Below, one piece after another: positions 1 through 5,845 of a stretch of DNA of 6,220 nucleotides. Under the pieces are notes generated by a model. The model saw nothing but the letters and a program-made list of their open reading frames with translations, made no database searches and was not told the origin of the DNA. The stretch spans positions 1-6,220 of the forward strand of contig JAPHTE010000009.1 of the NCBI GenBank assembly GCA_026196445.1, in the 5' to 3' direction. The stretch's first letter is position 1. The number at the start of each line of letters is the position of its first letter. Made by a program: the position numbers and the translations under genes. The stretch comes from Lysobacterales bacterium. Its GTDB lineage: Bacteria > Pseudomonadota > Gammaproteobacteria > Xanthomonadales > SZUA-36.

Positions 1-1
1 C

Positions 2-373
2 GCACTCGATGCCTTGCACCGCAATGGTATTGACGACGATGATATAACGCTGGCCTGGGTTCCGGGCGCGTTCGAATTGCCATTGGCCGCAGACGTGCAT
101 GCCGGCAGTGGACGCTACGACGCGGTTATCGCGTTGGGCGCCGTTATCCGCGGCGGAACACCGCATTTTGACTACGTGGCAGGTGAATGCAGCCGGGGAC
201 TCGCCGAGGTTGGCCTGAAGCACGGCCTGCCGGTTATTTTCGGTGTACTGACGACCGATAATGTCGACCAGGCGCTGGAACGGGCCGGGGCGGGTGAAGG
301 GAACAAGGGCTTTGACATGGCTATCGCAGCGCTGAACATGATTGCCTTGCTGGACCGCGTCCGTGGCGGCTAG
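2..373 (+). CDS. ribH: 6,7-dimethyl-8-ribityllumazine synthase (RibH), 3' part
   Basis: Lumazine synthase condenses 5-amino-6-ribitylamino-uracil with 3,4-dihydroxy-2-butanone 4-phosphate, the penultimate step of riboflavin synthesis, in the cytoplasm. The reading frame is open from the left edge. About 123 residues are visible, and by comparison with the 156-residue E. coli protein roughly 33 N-terminal residues lie outside the window. Family motifs in order, counted within the fragment: WVPGAFELP at 19-27 (substrate pocket), GAVIRGGTPHFDYV at 46-59 with the catalytic-type His at 55, and GVLTTDNVDQALERAG in the C-terminal half, then NKG and the final helix. An in-frame TTG at 14 is internal and not the start. 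The TAG stop at 371-373 lies inside the beginning of nusB, so the two are probably translated from one mRNA. The ribH-nusB pairing is the usual one in Gammaproteobacteria. Confidence 0.96.
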   Translation, partial: ALDALHRNGIDDDDITLAWVPGAFELPLAADVHAGSGRYDAVIALGAVIRGGTPHFDYVAGECSRGLAEVGLKHGLPVIFGVLTTDNVDQALERAGAGEGNKGFDMAIAALNMIALLDRVRGG

Positions 374-827
374 CTCGTATATTCCATCAGAATCCCGGTT
401 CGAGTCCCGACGCCGGGCACGCCGCCGCGCCTTGCAGGCATTGTACCAATGGCACCTGACCGGGCAGGAGGTATCGGATATTCTGGCCCAGTTTCACGAA
501 GTACAGGACTTCAGTAACGTCGATGACGAGCTGTTTGCCACGCTGGTCAGAAAGGTAAGCGGTGATCAGGCAGGCATCGATGAAAAGATCGCACCATTCC
601 TGGACCGTCCGCTGGACCAGCTGGATGTCATCGAGCATGTAATTTTGAGCATCGCTGCATACGAGTTGTTGCAAAGTATGGAGGTTCCGCACCAGGTGGT
701 CATCGATGAGGCGGTCAACCTCGCAAAGCAGTTTGGCGCCGAGCAGGGCCATAGTTTTATCAACGGCGTGCTGGACAAGGCTGCCAGGGAGTGGCGCGAC
801 CCCGCTGATTTATCTCCTTTCAAATGA
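363..827 (+). CDS. nusB: Transcription antitermination factor NusB
   Basis: NusB binds boxA RNA together with NusE (ribosomal protein S10) and supports antitermination on rRNA operons. The all-helical NusB fold is recognisable. The Arg-rich first helix SRRRARRRALQALYQW is at residues 15-30, the RNA-binding side. EHVILSIAAYELL is at 91-103, and the C-terminal signature runs from IDEAVNLAKQFGAEQGHSF (114-132) into INGVLDKAAREWR. Start choice is uncertain because no in-frame ATG precedes the Arg-rich helix. I prefer GTG 363, which gives 154 residues and an 11-nt overlap with ribH, with a weak GGA at 352-354. TTG 342 would add seven residues. E. coli NusB is 139 residues, so about ten extra N-terminal residues remain even with the shorter start. 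The TGA stop overlaps the thiL ATG (ATGA at 824-827), implying translational coupling. Confidence 0.95.
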   Translation: MAASSYIPSESRFESRRRARRRALQALYQWHLTGQEVSDILAQFHEVQDFSNVDDELFATLVRKVSGDQAGIDEKIAPFLDRPLDQLDVIEHVILSIAAYELLQSMEVPHQVVIDEAVNLAKQFGAEQGHSFINGVLDKAAREWRDPADLSPFK

Positions 828-1783
828 AAGAATTTGAACTGATTCACCAGATTCAACAGGCCTTGGCCGTGCCTGATTTTCCCGCCGCAGGGGTGGAGCT
901 GGGCATCGGTGATGATGCTGCGGTGCTGGCTATACCTGGAGGTCAGAGCCTTGTGGCGGCGACCGATACACTGAACGCAGGTACGCATTTTCCGGCCGAC
1001 ACGCCGGCCAATGATATTGCCCACAAAAGCCTGGCCGTAAACCTGAGCGACCTGGCAGCCATGGGTGCGGTGCCGCGTTGGGCCTTGTTGTCCCTGTCGT
1101 TACCCGAGGCGGACCCAAAATGGCTGCAATCATTTATCAGTGGTTTCAAACCCCTGGCACGAGAACACGGCATCGTCCTGGTTGGAGGTGATACCACCAG
1201 CGGACCCTTGTCCGTGTGTGTGACTGCACTGGGTGTCGTTGCCCAGGGCCGACAACTGCAGCGCAATGGTGCACAATCCGGTGACCTGTTGGTGGTGTCC
1301 GGAACCATCGGCGGTGCCGCCCGGGTACTGGAATTGTTGCGGAGTGACAGGCCGGTTCCGGACAGGCAATTACTCGATCGTCCCAAGCCACGGGTGAAAC
1401 TGGGACAGTCCCTGGTGGGGTCTGCAAGCGCCTGCATCGACATCTCCGACGGTTTGCTGGCTGACCTGGGTCACATTTTGAGGGCGTCCGGTTGTGGTGC
1501 AAGGATCGAACTCGCGCAACTGCCATATGCGGATATTCTCGAGGACCTCGATGATACGTCGAGGTGGAACTGCCAGTTGTCCGGTGGTGACGACTACGAG
1601 TTGCTGTTTACACTGCCGGCGCGTTACGAGCCGATGATTGCCGGGTGGCAAAAGCAACTGGATATCGATTTGAGCGTCATCGGACAGATCGAAGCACAGG
1701 CGGGTATCCGTTGCATCACGGCACAGGGTGAGACTTTTGACCCGCGGGGAGCCGGTTTTGAACATTTCGGTAGCGATACCTGA
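824..1783 (+). CDS. thiL: Thiamine-monophosphate kinase (ThiL)
   Basis: ThiL phosphorylates thiamine monophosphate with ATP to give thiamine diphosphate, the active cofactor. The 319-residue length matches the family (E. coli 325). It belongs to the AIR synthase-like (PurM/SelD) ATP-binding superfamily. Motifs in order: GIGDD at 27-31 and TDTL at 47-50 (metal and ATP ligands), HF at 55-56, AVNLSDLAAMGA at 71-82, GGDTTSGP at 121-128, IDISDGLLADLGHI at 205-218, and SGGDDYELLF at 253-262. The Asp residues in these motifs are the expected Mg2+ ligands and all are present. The ATG overlaps the nusB stop (ATGA) and has no clear Shine-Dalgarno sequence of its own, so its translation probably depends on ribosomes finishing nusB. 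Seventeen bases separate it from pgpA. Confidence 0.97.
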   Translation: MKEFELIHQIQQALAVPDFPAAGVELGIGDDAAVLAIPGGQSLVAATDTLNAGTHFPADTPANDIAHKSLAVNLSDLAAMGAVPRWALLSLSLPEADPKWLQSFISGFKPLAREHGIVLVGGDTTSGPLSVCVTALGVVAQGRQLQRNGAQSGDLLVVSGTIGGAARVLELLRSDRPVPDRQLLDRPKPRVKLGQSLVGSASACIDISDGLLADLGHILRASGCGARIELAQLPYADILEDLDDTSRWNCQLSGGDDYELLFTLPARYEPMIAGWQKQLDIDLSVIGQIEAQAGIRCITAQGETFDPRGAGFEHFGSDT

Positions 1784-1800
1784 GTGCCTGCGGAAATGGT

Positions 1801-2292
1801 ATGAAGGAACCGGATCGCTCAATCATCAGGAAAGTCGCGCTGGGATCCCCGGCCGGCTGGGTGGTTTTTGGATTTGGTTCAGGACTATCCCCGTGGGCGC
1901 CTGGGACCATGGGCACCCTGGTCGCGGTGCCGTTTGCCCTGCTGTTGAAAAGCCTGGGCTCTGCCTGGTTCTGGGGCATCCTCGTACTGGCGTTCTGCCT
2001 GGGTACGATCCTGTGTGACCGCGCCAGCAAGCGGTTGGGCGTGCATGACCACGGCGCCATCGTGTGGGACGAAATGGTGGGTTACTGGCTGGCCGTGGCC
2101 CTGGTGCCGTTACACTGGCACTGGTTTTTGGCGGCGTTCGTTTTGTTCCGCTTGTTTGATATTTTCAAGCCCTGGCCGATCAGCCAGCTCGACAAAAAAA
2201 TCAATGGCGGCTTCGGCATCATGGTCGATGATGCCGTCGCCGGCTTGTACACGATGGTACTGCTGGCGGCAGTGGGGTATATCAGACTTTAA
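1801..2292 (+). CDS. pgpA: Phosphatidylglycerophosphatase A (PgpA)
   Basis: PgpA is an inner-membrane, Mg2+-dependent phosphatase that converts phosphatidylglycerophosphate to phosphatidylglycerol. The 163-residue protein (E. coli 172) carries the diagnostic blocks GFGSGLSPWAPGTMG at 24-38, VHDHGAIVWDE at 81-91, FRLFDIFKPWPI at 116-127 and GGFGIMVDDAVAG at 136-148, whose acidic residues are the likely metal ligands. Hydrophobic stretches at about 39-72, 93-115 and 142-160 fit the membrane helices. The ATG follows a GGA (1792-1794) six bases upstream and lies 17 nt after thiL, so the gene is the last of the ribH-nusB-thiL-pgpA operon. Its TAA stop (2290-2292) shares TTAA with the stop of the convergent dolP gene. 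I see no terminator hairpin at this end. Confidence 0.96.
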   Translation: MKEPDRSIIRKVALGSPAGWVVFGFGSGLSPWAPGTMGTLVAVPFALLLKSLGSAWFWGILVLAFCLGTILCDRASKRLGVHDHGAIVWDEMVGYWLAVALVPLHWHWFLAAFVLFRLFDIFKPWPISQLDKKINGGFGIMVDDAVAGLYTMVLLAAVGYIRL

Positions 2293-2894
2293 TCCGTGTA
2301 ATCAAAAATCTTGACGACTTTTTCCACGCCACCGATATTGCGCACGACCTCGGCGACTCTCTCGCCTTCCTCGCGCGTGACGAGTCCCATCAGGTAGACC
2401 GTATTTTGTGAACTGATGACCTTGATCCTCGAGGCGTCATTGCCGGCCAGCGGGTTTTCCTTGACCAGGATCGCATTGACCTTGGTCGATAACCAGGAAT
2501 TATCCAGTTTACCGCCAAAGCCGGCCCTTCTGCCGATCTTGAGGTCATTGACTACGCGTTGGGTCAGCCTGGGTTGCTCGGCCAGCGTGGTTGCCAGCAA
2601 TTTGTTTTCTTCAGAAATGGTTTCCCCGGCCAGTAATACGACACCTTCGTGTACTTCCACCTTGATGTGATCGTTTTCACCAAAGGCTGGATTGGAGTGG
2701 ATATTACTGATCACTTCACGTTCGAGTGCCTGGTCGTTGAGCACGGTTCCCGTGGTGCGGCGTTCATACCCGGAACACGCGGTCAGGACCAGGGTGGCCA
2801 GCAAGCCGGCGAGTATGGCTTTCAATTGCCTGGCTCGAAGCATTCCGGCCTGGTGGTTGGGATTACGCAATTGTAGGCTCTCAATGTTTCGCAT
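2289..2894 (-). CDS. dolP: Dual-BON-domain outer-membrane lipoprotein, DolP (YraP) family
   Basis: DolP-family proteins are outer-membrane lipoproteins with two BON domains. In E. coli DolP binds anionic phospholipid, localises to division sites and supports envelope integrity and BAM function. From the chosen start the protein has 201 residues. A basic and hydrophobic signal sequence ends in the lipobox LTAC with Cys at 40, followed by Ser, which predicts outer-membrane sorting. BON1 spans about 54-121 (VEVHEGVVLLAGET) and BON2 about 131-201 (NTVYLMGLVTREEGERVAEVV and GGVEKVVKIFDY). The start is debatable. ATG 2894 has the best Shine-Dalgarno (AGGA complementing 2902-2905, 7-nt spacing) and sits 4 nt after yraN. 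ATG 2843 gives a standard 22-residue signal peptide. ATG 2924 would overlap yraN. It is the last gene of lpoA-yraN-dolP. No diaA gene precedes it, unlike in E. coli. Confidence 0.93.
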   Translation of the reverse strand: MRNIESLQLRNPNHQAGMLRARQLKAILAGLLATLVLTACSGYERRTTGTVLNDQALEREVISNIHSNPAFGENDHIKVEVHEGVVLLAGETISEENKLLATTLAEQPRLTQRVVNDLKIGRRAGFGGKLDNSWLSTKVNAILVKENPLAGNDASRIKVISSQNTVYLMGLVTREEGERVAEVVRNIGGVEKVVKIFDYTD

Positions 2895-2898
2895 TTTC

Positions 2899-3285
2899 CT
2901 ATCCTGTGGTTGTGTAAAAGGCATTTCTTATCCAGTGTACGCCCAGGTCTCCTTGACCTGTATCGATAGATATTACGTCAAAGCGGCAGTCCTGTTCAGC
3001 CCTGTGCGGATTCCGGGCCAGGTACCACGCGGCCGTACGGCAGATTTTCCGCTGCTTTTGCAGTGTGACGGCGTCTGCGCCACTTCCGTGGTAGCTGTTG
3101 GTCCGGTATTTGACTTCCACGAATACAATGGTGGCGCCGTCCTCCATCACCAGGTCGATTTCACCAAAACGGCAGGAGAAATTCCTGTGCAATAAGTCCA
3201 GTCCCTTTGAGTACAAAAAAGATTCAGCGACTTTTTCCCAACGTGCACCCGCCACCCGCCCGCCACGGGCCTTCGGCCGGATCAA
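2899..3285 (-). CDS. yraN: YraN family (UPF0102) nuclease-fold protein
   Basis: This is a UPF0102 protein whose fold belongs to the restriction-endonuclease-like PD-(D/E)XK group; its cellular role is not settled. With the chosen start it has 128 residues (E. coli YraN 131). The family signature is clear: ARWEKVAESFLYSKG at 14-28, then FGEIDLVM at 40-47, VFVEVKYR at 54-61 and CRFDVISID at 100-108. The Glu/Asp of GEIDL and the E-V-K of VFVEVK form the expected active-site set. There is no good ATG. TTG 3283-3285 overlaps the lpoA TGA as TTGA, the classic coupling arrangement, and I prefer it. TTG 3300 would add five residues and a 19-nt overlap. No Shine-Dalgarno is visible for either. The TAG stop is four bases before the chosen dolP start. 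Confidence 0.92.
   Translation of the reverse strand: MIRPKARGGRVAGARWEKVAESFLYSKGLDLLHRNFSCRFGEIDLVMEDGATIVFVEVKYRTNSYHGSGADAVTLQKQRKICRTAAWYLARNPHRAEQDCRFDVISIDTGQGDLGVHWIRNAFYTTTG
2902..2905 (-). promoter_or_regulatory. Shine-Dalgarno of dolP
   Basis: On the minus strand AGGA lies seven bases before ATG 2894, with a second AGGA immediately closer to the start. It is the best ribosome-binding site among the three possible dolP starts and the main reason for choosing 2894. It overlaps the end of yraN, which suggests reinitiation by ribosomes finishing yraN. Confidence 0.6.
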
Positions 3286-4835
3286 TGCTGGTCTGGCCAA
3301 AGGTAGGGTATGGGGCGCCCCGCTGAAAACCGGGCCCAGGCAGGTTGGCGTGACAAATGCCCGTCAGCTTGCAAGGTCAGGGCGCCGGTATTGCCGTGAA
3401 ATTCGAGGTCAGGGTCTTTCGCCAGCAAAGGCAACCAGGGCAATATCTGCCACGCGTCCCGACCCAGGGCAAACAGGTTGCCAAAACTCCCGTCGCGCAG
3501 GCTTTCCAGATCCGGCAAGGGTTTTCCAACGGCTTGCAATTGCCAAGGGGTGACAGGGAAAATTACGCCGTCCAGGTCCCGGTCAGAGTCGAGTTCGGCA
3601 CGACCGCTATAAACGCGACTCATGGCGTAGACCGGTACGTCACCTGCGTTATGAAACTTGAGCAGCGGTTTCAATTCGCGCCCCTGCTTCGAGTCTGCCG
3701 CCAGGAATATGAAGTCGAAATCTTGCCGGCGTATGGGTTCGAATTCCAGAGGTATGCCCAGCCGGGACTGAAGGGCTTGCTTACGCTGTTTGCTTTCATC
3801 GATTTTCAAAACGTCTGTCAAAACGGCGCTGTGGTCACTGGCCGACGGATTGAAATATGCGCTGGCGGAGATCTGACCCTGGCCCCGCACGAATGCCGAG
3901 CCAAAGGCTGCTTCGATACGTTGACCCCAGTTGCTTTCAGGTACGATCATGACCGCCCGTTGTTGACCCTGGGTGAGTGCACGTTCAGCAATTGCGGCCG
4001 CTTCTTCGGTTTGTGAAAGCGAAAGACTGCTGATCCCGGGTTGTTGCGGGTACGCCTCCTGGCCCGTCCCCGGGTCATTGAGCAGCAACAGTGGAACAGC
4101 ATGGTTTTCGAGACCAGCCAGGGTTTGCACAGATTCCACGCGCAATGGGCCTACGATGAGCAAAGCACCATCCCGCACGGCCTGGTGATAAGCAGCCAGG
4201 GCAGATTCGTTGTCATCACCGCTGGGGTAGAACCTGATCGCTGACCCACCGGGTTGTTCCATGTAGGCGCTGATGATGCCATCACGGATGGCCCGGCCCG
4301 CAGCAGCGAGTCCACCATTAAAAGGCAGTAAAACTGCCACCCGGTCAGGCGTTGGAAAAAAACTGCTATAGCTTGATACCAGGGTCTGGAAACGTGCCCG
4401 GTCTATGATGTGACCGTAATGAAAGTCCTGCCAGTATTGAGCGGCATTGACCGGGGCCTGACGCACGAGCGATTCACGTACCAGTAGGGTCAATTCCAGC
4501 CACTCGGTAAATTCGGGATCGTAAACCTGGGTCTCGATCATGTTGGCCAGGCGGGAGGACGGCACGGTTTCCAATGAGCGTACGATTTCCAGCGCCAGGC
4601 CCAGCGGTTCGGCATCCATGTTGCGTGACATCTCAATGACCTGGTCCACGGTTCTATTTGAAGGATCAAGCAGGCCTCGACTGGCTCGATCCCGTGAACC
4701 CCTGTCCATGGAACTGTCCTGGACCGGTGGCGCCTGTTGCTGACGTGTGCCGGTCCCGGTGGTGGTCGTAGCGCAGCCCGCCATCGTGGCCAGGACAATT
4801 ACCGATAGGGTCAATAAAAAAAATCGTAAGTTCAT
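3282..4835 (-). CDS. lpoA: LpoA, outer-membrane lipoprotein activator of penicillin-binding protein PBP1A
   Basis: LpoA is an outer-membrane lipoprotein that reaches through the periplasm and activates the peptidoglycan synthase PBP1A. The protein has 517 residues. Residues 1-20 form a signal peptide ending in the lipobox MAGC (Cys 21, then Ala, predicting outer-membrane sorting). A Thr/Gln/Pro-rich linker follows at about 22-55. A short helical region at about 60-160 contains WLELTLLVRESL and AAQYWQDF. A periplasmic-binding-protein type I domain at about 164-517 contains DRVAVLLPFNGGLAAAGRAI at 164-183, LLIVGPL, PLLLLNDP and the LpoA-typical block RRQDFDFIFLAA at 369-380. E. coli LpoA has 678 residues; the difference lies mainly in the N-terminal TPR-like domain. 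ATG 4835 is chosen because it places the signal peptide at the N-terminus, although no Shine-Dalgarno is visible; GTG 4952 would put 39 unsuitable residues before it. Confidence 0.94.
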   Translation of the reverse strand: MNLRFFLLTLSVIVLATMAGCATTTTGTGTRQQQAPPVQDSSMDRGSRDRASRGLLDPSNRTVDQVIEMSRNMDAEPLGLALEIVRSLETVPSSRLANMIETQVYDPEFTEWLELTLLVRESLVRQAPVNAAQYWQDFHYGHIIDRARFQTLVSSYSSFFPTPDRVAVLLPFNGGLAAAGRAIRDGIISAYMEQPGGSAIRFYPSGDDNESALAAYHQAVRDGALLIVGPLRVESVQTLAGLENHAVPLLLLNDPGTGQEAYPQQPGISSLSLSQTEEAAAIAERALTQGQQRAVMIVPESNWGQRIEAAFGSAFVRGQGQISASAYFNPSASDHSAVLTDVLKIDESKQRKQALQSRLGIPLEFEPIRRQDFDFIFLAADSKQGRELKPLLKFHNAGDVPVYAMSRVYSGRAELDSDRDLDGVIFPVTPWQLQAVGKPLPDLESLRDGSFGNLFALGRDAWQILPWLPLLAKDPDLEFHGNTGALTLQADGHLSRQPAWARFSAGRPIPYLWPDQH

Positions 4836-4860
4836 TGAAGTTGTGCAATGGTGCTCACTG

Positions 4861-4877
4861 CTAGTGCAGTACACTAG
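4861..4877. repeat. Inverted repeat CTAGTG-N5-CACTAG in the lpoA/rsmI spacer
   Basis: Arms 4861-4866 and 4872-4877 are perfect 6-bp inverted copies around a 5-bp centre. The element lies in the leader or start region of the predicted lpoA transcript and upstream of rsmI. It could be an operator for a dimeric regulator or a small hairpin in the lpoA leader. I cannot assign it to a known regulator. Confidence 0.5.
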
Positions 4878-4884
4878 ATGATAA

Positions 4885-4914
4885 CCTATATGGACAGTCT
4901 GCAAACACGGGCAA
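4885..4914 (-). promoter_or_regulatory. Candidate promoter of the lpoA-yraN-dolP operon
   Basis: Reading leftwards, TTGCCC (complement of 4909-4914) and TATAGG (complement of 4885-4890) are 18 bases apart, each matching four of six consensus sigma-70 positions. Transcription would start near 4878, at the edge of the CTAGTG...CACTAG inverted repeat, leaving a leader of about 40 nt before lpoA. This is a by-eye match in a divergent spacer where a promoter is needed; nothing better was seen for this direction. Confidence 0.3.
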
Positions 4915-4931
4915 TTGCCCGGTGGCCCGTG
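4906..4931. repeat. Perfect 14-bp palindrome overlapping a second inverted repeat
   Basis: CGGGCAATTGCCCG at 4908-4921 is a perfect palindrome. CACGGGC (4906-4912) is also the exact reverse complement of GCCCGTG (4925-4931), so the left arm can pair with either right arm, giving two mutually exclusive structures. The palindrome includes the candidate -35 box of the lpoA promoter and lies about 50 bp before rsmI, a suitable place for an operator acting on both directions. Confidence 0.5.
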
Positions 4932-4968
4932 CATGTAGGACCAAATTAACACTTTTGGGAAAGACGCG

Positions 4969-5808
4969 ATGCCGCAACCTGGCCTGTACCTCGTAGCAAC
5001 CCCGATCGGAAACCTGGAAGATATTTCCTACAGGGCGGTCAGGATATTGGCAGAAGCCGATTTGATCGCGGCGGAGGATACCCGGCATTCACGCACGCTG
5101 CTCGAGCATTATGGTATCAGCACCCCGCTGACCGCCTTGCATGAATACAACGAGATGCAGGTGTTGGGTCGCATCATTGACCTGCTGAACGACAACAAGG
5201 CCGTGGCGTTGATATCAGATGCCGGCACACCAGCGATCTCCGACCCTGGGTACAAGCTCGTGTGCGCGGCACGCGATGCCGCCTTGCCGGTTTACGCAGT
5301 ACCGGGCCCCAGCGCTATCACCGCTGCACTGTCGGTAGCGGGCCTGCCACCCGACCGCTTTGTATTTGAAGGGTTCTTGCCATCCAAAGCCGTGGCGAGG
5401 AAGAAAAAGCTGGAAGATTTATACAATGAGCCACGCACGATGGTATTTTTTGAATCCAGCCACCGTATCAGGGCGACGCTCGATGACATGGCCGGGGTGT
5501 TTGGCAAACAACACCAGGTGGCACTTTGCAGGGAGTTGACCAAGAAGTTCGAGACCGTGTTAAGGGGTCCTATATCCGAAATTATGCATAAGATGGATGA
5601 AGATCCGAACCAGGGCCGCGGGGAATTTGTGGTTGTGCTTGCAGGCTGCCCTGGTAACCAGGAAGGCGCGGCCATGAATGCTTTGCGGCTGGCCAGGCAA
5701 CTACTCGAATACCTGCCGGCCTCCCAGGCGGCACGGGTTGCGGCAAAGCTCAACAACGTACCGCGCAGGAACCTGTACGACGCACTCAAGGATTCTGAGC
5801 AAAGTTAA
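4969..5808 (+). CDS. rsmI: 16S rRNA (cytidine1402-2'-O)-methyltransferase RsmI
   Basis: RsmI transfers a methyl group from S-adenosylmethionine to the 2'-O of C1402 in the decoding centre of 16S rRNA. The protein has 279 residues (E. coli 286) and the tetrapyrrole-methylase-like fold. Visible motifs: LYLVATPIGNLEDIS at 6-20 (Gly-rich N-terminal SAM motif), AEDTRHSRTLLEHYGI at 35-50, ALISDAGTPAISDPG at 80-94, VPGPSAITAALSVAGLP at 111-127, FEGFLPSK at 133-140, FFESSHRI at 160-167 and CRELTKKFET at 187-196. The C-terminal helical segment at about 235-275 is present. The ATG is preceded by GGGA (4957-4960) at 8-nt spacing. The gene diverges from lpoA across 133 bp, as in E. coli and Pseudomonas, and is followed after 37 nt by rnpB. 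Confidence 0.97.
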   Translation: MPQPGLYLVATPIGNLEDISYRAVRILAEADLIAAEDTRHSRTLLEHYGISTPLTALHEYNEMQVLGRIIDLLNDNKAVALISDAGTPAISDPGYKLVCAARDAALPVYAVPGPSAITAALSVAGLPPDRFVFEGFLPSKAVARKKKLEDLYNEPRTMVFFESSHRIRATLDDMAGVFGKQHQVALCRELTKKFETVLRGPISEIMHKMDEDPNQGRGEFVVVLAGCPGNQEGAAMNALRLARQLLEYLPASQAARVAAKLNNVPRRNLYDALKDSEQS

Positions 5809-5816
5809 CTTTACTC
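5797..5816. repeat. 20-bp interrupted palindrome across the rsmI stop and rnpB -35 region
   Basis: AAAGTTAACTTT at 5801-5812 is a perfect 12-bp palindrome. Beyond one mismatched pair, GAG (5797-5799) matches CTC (5814-5816), making a 20-bp interrupted dyad. It contains the rsmI TAA stop and overlaps the candidate rnpB -35 box. The stem is AT-rich with no following T-run, so it does not look like a terminator. An operator or chance are the remaining explanations. Confidence 0.45.
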
Positions 5817-5839
5817 CGACCCCAATTAACCCGCACAAT
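5810..5839 (+). promoter_or_regulatory. rnpB: Candidate sigma-70 promoter of rnpB
   Basis: TTTACT (5810-5815) and CACAAT (5834-5839) are 18 bases apart, each with four of six consensus matches. The -10 box ends six bases before G5846, where the P1 helix of the RNA begins, which is the right distance for a transcription start at the mature 5' end. The -35 box begins directly after the rsmI stop codon. This is by-eye evidence strengthened by the position. Confidence 0.45.
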
Positions 5840-5845
5840 GGTCCT

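Noticed and set aside
387..1024. Minus-strand open frames opposite nusB and the start of thiL
   Set aside because: Both are shadows of strongly conserved plus-strand genes with no motif or ribosome-binding support.
2270..2330. A bidirectional terminator between pgpA and dolP
   Set aside because: No GC-rich stem followed by a T-run is visible on either strand; the short A/T runs have no adjoining hairpin.
2692..3195. Plus-strand open frame of 167 codons across dolP and yraN
   Set aside because: It spans the yraN/dolP junction antisense to two clearly conserved genes, has no family motifs, and is explained by the lack of stops in the opposite frame.
3098..4016. Plus-strand open frames opposite yraN and lpoA
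   Set aside because: They are shadow frames; the opposite strand encodes the recognisable YraN and LpoA domains without interruption.
4861..4877. TrpR-type operator, suggested by the CTAGTN/NACTAG arms
   Set aside because: TrpR operators have these arms directly adjacent; here a 5-bp centre separates them and no tryptophan gene is near.
4836..4952. N-terminal extension of lpoA from GTG 4952
   Set aside because: It would place 39 Cys/His-rich residues before a perfect lipoprotein signal peptide and would consume the promoter region; ATG 4835 fits the family.
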